DNA of 64,000 nt from Corynebacterium suicordis DSM 45110 (lineage in GTDB: Bacteria > Actinomycetota > Actinomycetes > Mycobacteriales > Mycobacteriaceae). Numbering within the stretch: position 1 is the first letter of the stretch; each line of letters opens with the position of its first letter. Positions 48,742-57,352 of this stretch are shown here, piece after piece. Position numbers and translations under genes: made by a program. The DNA lies in NCBI RefSeq assembly GCF_015351405.1, contig NZ_JADKMY010000001.1, forward strand, positions 1,178,001 through 1,242,000, in the 5' to 3' direction. The notes under the pieces were generated by a model, which was not told the DNA's origin, made no database searches, and saw nothing but the letters and a program-made list of their open reading frames with translations.

Positions 48742-50805
48742 ATGGCACAGACAGTGAACTACCGCCCGGAGCCAGGAACTATTCCCACGGAGCCGGGCGT
48801 ATATACGTTTCGGGATTCGCATGACCGCGTGATCTACGTGGGCAAGGCAAAGAATCTCCGCGCGCGCCTGAGCAACTATTTCCAGGATCTCAACCAGTTG
48901 CACCCGCGCACCCGCGCGATGGTCACCACCGCCAACCGCGTGGTGTGGACGGTCGTGTCCAGTGAGCTGGAAGCCCTCAACCTGGAATACACGTGGATCA
49001 AGCGCTTCAACCCGCGCTTCAACGTGATGTACCGGGATGACAAAACCTATCCCATGCTGGCCATCAGCGTGAAGGAAGAGGTGCCGCGGGCGTTTGTTTA
49101 TCGTGGACCTCGACGCAAAGGTATCCGCTATTTCGGCCCATACCCCAAGGCCTGGGCTATTCGCGATACCCTCGAATCCCTCACGCGCGTATTTCCCATC
49201 CGCACCTGCACGCGCGGGGTGTACAAGCGCCACGCTGCGCTGGGGCGGCCGTGTCTGCTGGGGTACATCGATCGCTGTTCCGCGCCGTGCGTGGGCAAGA
49301 TCAGTGCAGAGGATCACCGCGCGCTGGTAGATCAATTTTCCAGCTTCCTGGCTGGTAACACCGATGCCGTGACCCGCCGAGTGCGCGCGGACATGGAACG
49401 CGCCGCGGAAGACCTGGACTTCGAGCGCGCTGCCTCTTATCGGGATCAGCTCGGCGCCATGGATAAAGCCATGGAGAAGCAGGCCGTGGTGTTCTCCGAT
49501 AACACCGATGCCGATGTAATCGCGGTGGAATCCGATGAGCTGGAGGCCGCGGTGCAGATCTTCCACGTCCGCGGCGGCCGCATCCACGGCCAGCGCGGCT
49601 GGGTGGTGGAACGCGATGAAATCACCGATGCGGAACTCACCGGGCAGTTCCTCACCCAGTTCTACGGCGATGAGGCGGAGCTGGCCCGCGCCACGGAATC
49701 CGCCACCGCCGGAGCTTCCTCCACGGGCGTGGATAGGGAGCTGGCCAGCGCCATCAACCCTGCCGCGCGCGCAGAGCTGGGGGATCTGGTGGGCGATGTG
49801 CAGGTGACTCCCGTGCCGCGGGAAGTGCTGGTGGAAGCGGTGCCGGACAACGTGGAGGAACTGGGGGAATGGCTCAGCGACCTACGTGGCTCCCGGGTGA
49901 CCATCCGCACGCCATTGCGCGGCGATAAAAAGTCCCTGATGGAAACCGCGCACAACAACGCGAAGCAGGCCCTGGCGCAGCACAAGCTCAAGCGCTCCGG
50001 GGATTTGACCACCCGTTCTGCAGCCCTGAAAGAGCTGCAGGATGCGCTGTGGATGGACGAGTCACCCCTGCGCATCGAGTGCACGGATATCTCCCACATC
50101 TCGGGTACTGACGTGGTGGCCAGCCTGGTGGTCTTTGAAGATGGATTGCCGAAGAAGTCCGATTACCGCCGGTACAAGATCAAGGAAGCCGCCGGAGATG
50201 GGCACTCCAATGACGTCGCATCCATTGCTGAAGTAGTCCGCCGCAGATTCAAGCGCCACCATGAAGACCAGGTGGCCATGCCCATGGGAGACGATGGCGG
50301 AGAACTGCTGGAAGGCGAAGAAGATCTCGAGGTGGCGTCGACAAAAAAGTTCGCCTACCCACCGCAACTCTTCATCGTGGATGGTGGCCTGCCGCAGGTC
50401 AACGCTGCCCAAGCCGTGCTGGATGAACTGGGTGTCACGGACGTCACCCTGGTGGGAATCGCCAAGCGCCTGGAGGAAATCTGGGTGCCGGGTGAGGAGT
50501 ATCCAGTGATCATGCCGCGCACCTCGGACGCGCTTTACCTGGTGCAATACCTGCGCGATGAGGCGCACCGCTTTGCCATCACGTTCCACCGCCAGCAACG
50601 CAGCAGCCGCATGCGGCACTCCGCACTGGACGATATCCCCGGTTTGGGACCTGCTCGCAGGAAGCAATTGGTGAAGAGCTTCGGATCGGTGGCCAAGGTG
50701 AAAGAGGCCAGCGTGGAGGAACTGTGCGAGCTGCCCGGGTTCGGCCCGAGCCTGGCGGAGAAGATTTACGAAACTCTCCACCAACCACCGGCGCAATCCG
50801 ATTAG
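48742..50805 (+). CDS. uvrC: Excinuclease ABC subunit C
   Basis: This 687-residue nuclease makes both incisions in nucleotide excision repair. It has the GIY-YIG domain (about 10-90, [26 protein letters not shown]), Cys cluster [22 protein letters not shown] motif (about 208-243), the RNase H-like C nuclease ([24 protein letters not shown] and [13 protein letters not shown]), and tandem HhH ([31 protein letters not shown]). Two low-complexity linkers are present near 320-345 and 510-535; the second holds a motif copy (50333-50348). Confidence 0.97.
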   Translation: MAQTVNYRPEPGTIPTEPGVYTFRDSHDRVIYVGKAKNLRARLSNYFQDLNQLHPRTRAMVTTANRVVWTVVSSELEALNLEYTWIKRFNPRFNVMYRDDKTYPMLAISVKEEVPRAFVYRGPRRKGIRYFGPYPKAWAIRDTLESLTRVFPIRTCTRGVYKRHAALGRPCLLGYIDRCSAPCVGKISAEDHRALVDQFSSFLAGNTDAVTRRVRADMERAAEDLDFERAASYRDQLGAMDKAMEKQAVVFSDNTDADVIAVESDELEAAVQIFHVRGGRIHGQRGWVVERDEITDAELTGQFLTQFYGDEAELARATESATAGASSTGVDRELASAINPAARAELGDLVGDVQVTPVPREVLVEAVPDNVEELGEWLSDLRGSRVTIRTPLRGDKKSLMETAHNNAKQALAQHKLKRSGDLTTRSAALKELQDALWMDESPLRIECTDISHISGTDVVASLVVFEDGLPKKSDYRRYKIKEAAGDGHSNDVASIAEVVRRRFKRHHEDQVAMPMGDDGGELLEGEEDLEVASTKKFAYPPQLFIVDGGLPQVNAAQAVLDELGVTDVTLVGIAKRLEEIWVPGEEYPVIMPRTSDALYLVQYLRDEAHRFAITFHRQQRSSRMRHSALDDIPGLGPARRKQLVKSFGSVAKVKEASVEELCELPGFGPSLAEKIYETLHQPPAQSD

Positions 50806-50808
50806 ACT
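50803..50808 (+). promoter_or_regulatory. -10 element TAGACT, leaderless start of rapZ
   Basis: TAGACT overlaps the uvrC stop codon and ends 8 nt before ATG 50817, with no ribosome binding site. Confidence 0.5.
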
Positions 50809-50816
50809 GCTCAAGT

Positions 50817-51704
50817 ATGGAGATCTCAGAATCCACTGAACCAGCGTCGATGCCACCGTTGATACTCATCACCGGCATGTCCGGTGCTGGCCGCCGCGCC
50901 ACATCCGCCGCGCTGGAGGAACTGGGCTGGTACGTGGCCGAGAACCTCCCGCCAGAACTCATCGTGCGCATGGCCGAGCTCAGCTTCTCCGAGGATTCCC
51001 CCATCGAGCGCCTGGCAATCGTTACCGACGTGCGCTCCCGCGATTTCGCCGGCAGCCTCACCGACGTGTTGGACAAGCTCAACGCTTCCGGCCGCCGGCC
51101 CATCGTTCTTTTTCTCGACGCCACCAATACCGAGCTCATCAAGCGCTACGACACGGTGCGCCGGACCCACCCCCTGCAGGGCGAAGGCACCATTCAACAG
51201 GGCTTGGACAAGGAGCGGGCCCTGCTCAGCTCCATCCGCGAGCGCGCGGACGTGGTGCTGGATACCACCAACACCAGCGTGCATGACCTGCGCCGCGTGC
51301 TGGAGCAGCACTTTTCCAGCATCAGCCAGCAACAGGTGCGCGTGAACATCCAATCCTTCGGATTCAAGTACGGCGCTCCCAATGACGTGGACGTGTTGCT
51401 CGATGCGCGCTTCCTCCCCAATCCGCACTGGGAAGACGAGCTGCGCCCATACAGCGGCTTGGACGAGCAGGTCTCCGATTTCGTGCTGCGCCAGCAAGGC
51501 GCAGAAAGCTACCTGAACTCAGTGCAGGATATGGTGCAGGCGATGCTGCCGGGCTACCAGCGCGAAGGGAAGAAGTACGTCTCCGTAGCCGTGGGTTGTA
51601 CCGGTGGTCGCCACCGGAGTGTCGCGGTGACTGAGGAGCTCACTCGTCGACTCGAAGCAGCGGGCGTGGATGTGCGCACGATGCACCGGGATGTGGAGCG
51701 TTAA
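50817..51704 (+). CDS. rapZ: RapZ/YvcJ-family nucleotide-binding protein
   Basis: This 295-residue protein starts at ATG 50817; the frame is open upstream into uvrC but the -10 box places the start here. The P-loop reads GMSGAGRRAT near residues 20-29, with Arg where the usual GKS Lys sits, a change I recall from other actinobacterial members. RPIVLFLDATNTELIKRY, RRTHPL and the C-terminal SFGFKYGAPNDVDVLLDARFLPNP and GCTGGRHRSVAV identify the family. E. coli RapZ controls GlmS sRNA decay; that partner system is not known here. A reverse motif copy lies at 51109-51123. Confidence 0.95.
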   Translation: MEISESTEPASMPPLILITGMSGAGRRATSAALEELGWYVAENLPPELIVRMAELSFSEDSPIERLAIVTDVRSRDFAGSLTDVLDKLNASGRRPIVLFLDATNTELIKRYDTVRRTHPLQGEGTIQQGLDKERALLSSIRERADVVLDTTNTSVHDLRRVLEQHFSSISQQQVRVNIQSFGFKYGAPNDVDVLLDARFLPNPHWEDELRPYSGLDEQVSDFVLRQQGAESYLNSVQDMVQAMLPGYQREGKKYVSVAVGCTGGRHRSVAVTEELTRRLEAAGVDVRTMHRDVER

Positions 51705-51708
51705 ACCT

Positions 51709-52764
51709 ATGGTTGAGACACCTGACAATGCAGCGGATCAGGCTGCGCAAAACACGCCAGACCAGGCAGCAGACAAAGCTGGGGTACGCGTGGCCAGTTT
51801 GGGCGGGGGACACGGTCTATTCAATACCTTGCGCGCCACCCGTCTGATTGCGGATCACGCCACCGCGATCGTCACCGTGGCCGATGATGGCGGTTCTTCC
51901 GGAAGGATGCGCCGAGAGCTCGGCTCAATTCCCCCCGGAGATCTGCGCATGGCACTGGCCGCGCTGACGGAAAATACCGAGCACGGCCGGCTCTGGGAAG
52001 AGGCCATTCAATTCCGCTTCGGCGGATATGGCGCGCTCAACGGGCATGCTGTGGGCAACATGATGATCTCCGGCTTGGAGCAGGTCTTGGGCTCGATGGT
52101 CGCGGCTCTCGATGAAATGGGCTCACTGCTGGGAATTCAGGGGCGCGTCATCCCCATGTGTCCGGAGCCCCTGGATCTGGAGGCGGAAGTCTCCGGGTTG
52201 GAGGAGGATCCGCGCGAAGTGGTTCCCGTGCGTGGACAGGTGGCGGTAGCCACCACCTTGGGTCAGGTCAGGCGAGTGCGCATGATTCCCTCGCAACCGG
52301 CTGCCACCCCCGAGGCAGTAGAGGCCATTTCGCAGGCAGATCTGATCACGCTGGGTCCTGGCAGTTGGTTCTCCAGCGTGATCCCGCACGTGCTGGTGCC
52401 GGGCTTGGTGGACGCGCTCAACCTCACCCAGGCGCCAAAGGTACTGATCATGAACCTGGTGGCAGAACCGGGAGAGACCGCGGGCATGTCCATGGAGCAC
52501 CACATCCACATGCTCTACCAACATGCTTCCGCACTGGCCATCGATGTGATCGTCATCGATATGACCGTCATGCCCGGGCCGGCCCAACGCACCCACATGG
52601 AACGCGCTGCCTCAGCACTGGGTGCAAAGGTGATCTACCGGGATGTGCGCGAGGATGATGGCCGCGGGCGTTTCGCCGATCGACACAAGCCATCCAAGCT
52701 GGCCACCGTGTTCCGGGAAATCCTCGACAACCCCGTTCAGGATCTCCCCAGCAGGCTGGACTAA
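51709..52764 (+). CDS. yvcK: YvcK/CofD-family protein (gluconeogenesis factor)
   Basis: This 351-residue protein starts at ATG 51709, 4 nt after rapZ, with GGAG at 51694-51697. The Rossmann-like domain shows VASLGGGHGLFNTLRATR, VADDGGSSGRMRRELGSIPPGDLRMALAAL, NGHAVGNMMISGL and GPGSWFSSVIPHVLVPG. Family members bind UDP-sugars and adjust wall precursor synthesis (CuvA in mycobacteria). The first 20 residues are polar and not conserved. rapZ-yvcK-whiA is a conserved trio in Gram-positive bacteria. Confidence 0.95.
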   Translation: MVETPDNAADQAAQNTPDQAADKAGVRVASLGGGHGLFNTLRATRLIADHATAIVTVADDGGSSGRMRRELGSIPPGDLRMALAALTENTEHGRLWEEAIQFRFGGYGALNGHAVGNMMISGLEQVLGSMVAALDEMGSLLGIQGRVIPMCPEPLDLEAEVSGLEEDPREVVPVRGQVAVATTLGQVRRVRMIPSQPAATPEAVEAISQADLITLGPGSWFSSVIPHVLVPGLVDALNLTQAPKVLIMNLVAEPGETAGMSMEHHIHMLYQHASALAIDVIVIDMTVMPGPAQRTHMERAASALGAKVIYRDVREDDGRGRFADRHKPSKLATVFREILDNPVQDLPSRLD

Positions 52765-52827
52765 TCCGCGCGGATGCGCGAGTGCTAGCGTCGACAAAGA
52801 ATATTTACAGAAAGGACGTGGGGTCCA

Positions 52828-53814
52828 GTGGCATTAACTGCCGAGGTGAAAGCCGAGCTCGCGCAAGTCAACGTGAGCCATTCCGATGTCATGCTCGCGG
52901 AAGTGGCCAGCCTGTTGCGCTACTGTGCGGCGCTGCATCTGGTGGCCGGTCAGATTGTGGTGGAGGCAGAGGTTGATTCTTCATCCACGGCGCGGCGCAT
53001 CGCCTCCTTCGTGGAACAGCTGTTCAACATGCAGGCCGAGGTGCAGGTGATCGGCGCTGGCAATCTGCGTAAGAACTCGCGTTACGTGCTGCGCTGGGCA
53101 CAGGGGGGAACGGAGCTGGCTCGCCGGGCAGAGCTGATTGACCGCGCTGGTCGACCCGTCCGCGGGCTGCCTCGCTTCATCATCGGCGGCACGAAGGAGC
53201 AGTGCGTGGCTGCATGGCGCGGGGCATTCCTGGCCCACGGTTCGCTGACCGAACCCGGCCGTTCGTCGGCAATGGAGGTGACCACCCCCAGCAATGAGGC
53301 AGCATTGGCGCTGGTCGGTGCTGCCCGCCGCATCGATGTCACCGCCAAGACCAAGGAAGCCCGCGGGGTGCATCGGGTAATCGTGCGGGACGGTGATTCC
53401 ATTGATGCCCTACTCAACCTCATGGGTGCCCGCGATACGCGCCTGAAGTGGGAAGATCAGCGCATGCGCCGGGAAGCTCGTTCCAAGGCCAACCGCTTGG
53501 CCAACTTTGATGATGCCAACCTGCGCAGGTCCGCCCGGGCTGCGGTAATCGCCGCCGCGAGGGTAGAGCGTGCCCTGGAGCTTTTGGGTGATGACGTGCC
53601 ACAACACCTGGCCCAGGCAGGCCAGCTGCGCGTGGCTCACCGGCAATCCTCCCTGGAAGAACTGGGCCAGCTAGCCGAGCCCGCCATGACCAAAGACGCG
53701 GTGGCCGGACGCATCCGCCGCCTGCTCACCATGGCGGACAAGCGTGCCGAAGAGCTCAACCTCCCAGACACCAATATCGCGGTGACGGAAGAACTCTTCC
53801 ACGATATGGACTAG
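52828..53814 (+). CDS. whiA: Sporulation-type regulator WhiA
   Basis: This 328-residue DNA-binding protein combines two degenerate LAGLIDADG homing-endonuclease-like domains (about 5-200; [15 protein letters not shown], then [16 protein letters not shown]) with a C-terminal helix-turn-helix domain (about 220-320; [33 protein letters not shown]). In non-sporulating bacteria it affects division and chromosome segregation. The start is GTG 52828, with AAAGGA upstream. A one-mismatch motif copy (TAGCGTCGACAAAGAA) lies at 52786-52801 in the yvcK-whiA gap. Confidence 0.96.
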   Translation: MALTAEVKAELAQVNVSHSDVMLAEVASLLRYCAALHLVAGQIVVEAEVDSSSTARRIASFVEQLFNMQAEVQVIGAGNLRKNSRYVLRWAQGGTELARRAELIDRAGRPVRGLPRFIIGGTKEQCVAAWRGAFLAHGSLTEPGRSSAMEVTTPSNEAALALVGAARRIDVTAKTKEARGVHRVIVRDGDSIDALLNLMGARDTRLKWEDQRMRREARSKANRLANFDDANLRRSARAAVIAAARVERALELLGDDVPQHLAQAGQLRVAHRQSSLEELGQLAEPAMTKDAVAGRIRRLLTMADKRAEELNLPDTNIAVTEELFHDMD

Positions 53815-53855
53815 TTTCATATCTAATTCTCCTGCATCCCCATGGCTATCTAGGT

Positions 53856-53871
53856 AGTGTCAAAAGTGTCA
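53856..53871 (+). promoter_or_regulatory. Direct repeat AGTGTCA upstream of gap
   Basis: AGTGTCA occurs at 53856-53862 and again at 53865-53871, a 9-bp period, about 34 nt before the gap start. It lies where a regulator could act on the gap promoter, but it matches no operator I know. Confidence 0.3.
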
Positions 53872-53892
53872 CTGCGAGGAACCATTGAATAG

Positions 53893-54912
<1,020 letters not shown>

Positions 54913-54929
54913 GCTTCGCCTTCTTCCTG

Positions 54930-54988
54930 CCGAGGATGTGCCACCCGATAAATGGGGGAGGCCGTCCTCGGTTTTCTTTTTCTTTTTT
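54930..54988 (+). terminator. Terminator of gapA with long T-tract
   Basis: CCGAGGA (54930-54936) pairs with TCCTCGG (54965-54971), with a CCACCC/GGGGG pairing possible inside the loop. A T-rich tract interrupted only by two C residues follows and runs straight into the CGACGCCA motif. Confidence 0.85.
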
Positions 54989-54996
54989 CGACGCCA
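54983..54996 (-). repeat. Dispersed motif copy (TTTTTTCGACGCCA)
   Basis: The motif core directly follows the T-tract of the gapA terminator. On the minus strand it reads TGGCGTCG then A6. Confidence 0.5.
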
Positions 54997-55142
54997 GCAA
55001 CTCCCGCGCTGCGTCTCACACACATTAACCGCGGGTTTGCCTACACTCGGGTTACACAGTGGGTTCTTTGGTGGCGGTGAATTCGCCCCGGAGACCCAGC
55101 AAAAATAGATTTTCAGTTTTCTTTAGCAATTAAGGAGCAGAC

Positions 55143-56354
55143 ATGGCTGTAAAGACGGTTCAGGATCTCATCAACGAGGGTGTTGAAGGACGCCACGTGC
55201 TGGTTCGTTCGGACCTCAACGTGCCTTTGTCTGATGGAAACATCACGGATGCGGGTCGCATCGATGCGTCCATCCCCACCCTGCGCTCCCTGCTGGATGC
55301 CGGAGCTCGCGTGATCGTGGCTGCTCACCTGGGCCGTCCAAAGGGTGAGCCCAATCCTGAATTCTCTTTGGCTCCCGTTGCTGAGGCGCTCTCCGAGCGC
55401 TTGGACATGTACGTTCCACTGGCTAGCGACGTCACCGGTGAAGACGCTCACGAGCGCGCCAATGGCCTGGATGATGGAGATATCCTGCTGCTGGAAAACG
55501 TGCGTTTTGATCCTCGCGAGACCTCCAAGCTGGAAGATGAGCGAGCAGAGTTCGCAGATGCTCTGGCTGCACTCACCGCGGACAACGGCGCGTTTGTCTC
55601 CGATGGCTTCGGTGTGGTTCACCGCGAGCAGGCCTCTGTCTACGACATCGCCAAGAAGCTTCCTCACTACGCGGGTGGCTTGGTGGAGACCGAGCTGGAA
55701 GTACTGAAGAAGGTCACCGAGGATCCCGCACACCCTTACGCCGTGGTACTGGGTGGCTCCAAGGTCTCGGACAAGCTGGGAGTGATTGAAGCGCTGGCAC
55801 CGAAGGTGGACAACCTCATCATCGGCGGTGGCATGTGCTTCACCTTCCTGGCCGCTCAGGGCTACGAAGTGGGCGGATCCCTGCTGCAAGAAGACATGAT
55901 TGATACCTGTAAGGATCTGCTGGAGCGCTTCGGTGATTCCATCGTCCTGCCAGATGACGTGGTGGTGGCAGAGCGCTTCGACAAGGATGCTGAGTCCCGC
56001 ACTGTCGAGCTCGATTCCATCCCAGCTGGCTGGATGGGACTGGACATCGGTGAGAAGAGCGTGGAGAAGTTCTCCCAGATCCTGGATGAAGCCAAGACTG
56101 TCTTCTGGAACGGCCCAATGGGTGTGTTTGAGTTCGAGAAGTTCGCAGGCGGCACCCGCGGTGTTGCTGAATCCATCATCAAGGCCACGTCGAACGGCGC
56201 ATTCTCCGTGGTGGGCGGCGGAGATTCCGCAGCGGCCGTGCGCACCCTCGGCTTGGACGAGGAGGGCTTCAGCCACATCTCCACCGGTGGTGGCGCATCC
56301 CTGGAATTCCTCGAAGGCAAGGAACTCCCGGGCGTGGCCGTCCTCGAGTCCTAA
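55143..56354 (+). CDS. pgk: Phosphoglycerate kinase
   Basis: This 403-residue enzyme makes ATP from 1,3-bisphosphoglycerate. It shows [59 protein letters not shown], and the C-terminal nucleotide loop GGGDSAAAV with [21 protein letters not shown] lies upstream. tpiA follows after 64 nt. Confidence 0.98.
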   Translation: MAVKTVQDLINEGVEGRHVLVRSDLNVPLSDGNITDAGRIDASIPTLRSLLDAGARVIVAAHLGRPKGEPNPEFSLAPVAEALSERLDMYVPLASDVTGEDAHERANGLDDGDILLLENVRFDPRETSKLEDERAEFADALAALTADNGAFVSDGFGVVHREQASVYDIAKKLPHYAGGLVETELEVLKKVTEDPAHPYAVVLGGSKVSDKLGVIEALAPKVDNLIIGGGMCFTFLAAQGYEVGGSLLQEDMIDTCKDLLERFGDSIVLPDDVVVAERFDKDAESRTVELDSIPAGWMGLDIGEKSVEKFSQILDEAKTVFWNGPMGVFEFEKFAGGTRGVAESIIKATSNGAFSVVGGGDSAAAVRTLGLDEEGFSHISTGGGASLEFLEGKELPGVAVLES

Positions 56355-56418
56355 TCTGCATCCTCGTTTCATATTCGCTTGAACCTCGCTTGAACCCCTG
56401 CTTAGAAGGAGCCCGAAC

Positions 56419-57204
56419 ATGGCAAAGCGCACCCCATTCATCGCTGGCAACTGGAAGATGAACCTCAACCACAAGGAAGCTATCCACGTGGTGCAGAAGT
56501 TCGACTTCTCCCTGCCAAAGGACTACTACGACCACGTTGATGTGGCCTTTATCCCACCCTTCACGGACATCCGCAGCGTTCAGACGCTGGTAGATGCGGA
56601 CAAGCTGCTCATCACCTATGGTGCGCAGGATGTCTCGATCTACGAGTCCGGTGCCTACACCGGTGAAATCTCCGCCGATATGCTCTCCGCACTGGGTTGC
56701 ACCTGGGTCGTGGTTGGCCACAGTGAGCGTCGGGAACACCACAACGAGACCGATGAGATCGTGGCCAAGAAGGCCAAGGCTGCGCTGCAGAAGAACATGC
56801 AGCCCATCGTTTGTGTGGGCGAGCCACTGGAGGTTCGCGAGGCCGGTGAGCACGTGGATTACGTGGTCAAGCAGACCCGCGCTTCTCTGGAGGGCTTGAG
56901 CGCCGAGGATCTGAACCGGGTTGTCATCGCCTATGAGCCAGTATGGGCCATCGGCACGGGCAAGACCGCCTCTGCCGAGGATGCCCAAGAGGTATGCCGC
57001 GCGATTCGCGGGCTCGTTGAAGAGCTGGCTGGGGCGGATACCGCTGCTGCACTGCGCGTGCTCTACGGCGGTTCCGTTAAGTCTGATTCCATCGGTGAAC
57101 TCATCACCCAGCCAGATGTAGACGGTGGCTTGGTTGGTGGCGCTAGCTTGGACGGCAAGGACTTCGCCGGCCTAGTAGCTGCGGCTGCAAAAGCTGCGCA
57201 ATAG
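56419..57204 (+). CDS. tpiA: Triosephosphate isomerase
   Basis: This 261-residue TIM barrel interconverts dihydroxyacetone phosphate and glyceraldehyde-3-phosphate. GNWKMN carries the catalytic Lys, GHSERRE the His, and [14 protein letters not shown] the catalytic Glu and flexible loop. AGAAGGAG precedes the ATG. Confidence 0.98.
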   Translation: MAKRTPFIAGNWKMNLNHKEAIHVVQKFDFSLPKDYYDHVDVAFIPPFTDIRSVQTLVDADKLLITYGAQDVSIYESGAYTGEISADMLSALGCTWVVVGHSERREHHNETDEIVAKKAKAALQKNMQPIVCVGEPLEVREAGEHVDYVVKQTRASLEGLSAEDLNRVVIAYEPVWAIGTGKTASAEDAQEVCRAIRGLVEELAGADTAAALRVLYGGSVKSDSIGELITQPDVDGGLVGGASLDGKDFAGLVAAAAKAAQ

Positions 57205-57235
57205 GGAAGCGTCGAGTACAAACGACGAGTAAGAC

Positions 57236-57263
57236 CCACGCGCTCACCTCGTAGAGCGCGTGG
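57236..57263 (+). terminator. Hairpin after tpiA
   Basis: A perfect 10-bp stem (57236-57245 with 57254-57263, CCACGCGCTC/GAGCGCGTGG) with an 8-nt loop lies 31 nt after the stop. There is no T-run, so it may be an attenuator or 3'-end stabiliser and not a full terminator. Confidence 0.6.
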
Positions 57264-57276
57264 CTGCGCTAGTTAC

Positions 57277-57332
57277 CCGTCGCTCATCACACGCCACTCA
57301 TCACTCGCTACTCATCACCCGCCACTAATCAC
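57277..57332 (+). repeat. Four imperfect tandem 14-bp repeats before ppc
   Basis: The units at 57277-57290, 57291-57304, 57305-57318 and 57319-57332 share the pattern nCGyyrCTCATCAC (fourth unit CTAATCAC). They end 20 nt before the ppc ATG and 4 nt before GGAAAGG. They could be a variable-number repeat or an array of protein-binding sites in the ppc leader. Confidence 0.75.
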
Positions 57333-57352
57333 CCACTGTGGAAAGGCACCCG

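Noticed and set aside
53856..53873. GlxR (cAMP receptor) site before gapA
   Set aside because: The sequence lacks the TGTGA-N6-TCACA symmetry; only a direct repeat is present.
57277..57332. CRISPR-like array before ppc
   Set aside because: Units are 14 bp with no spacers between them and no cas genes nearby.
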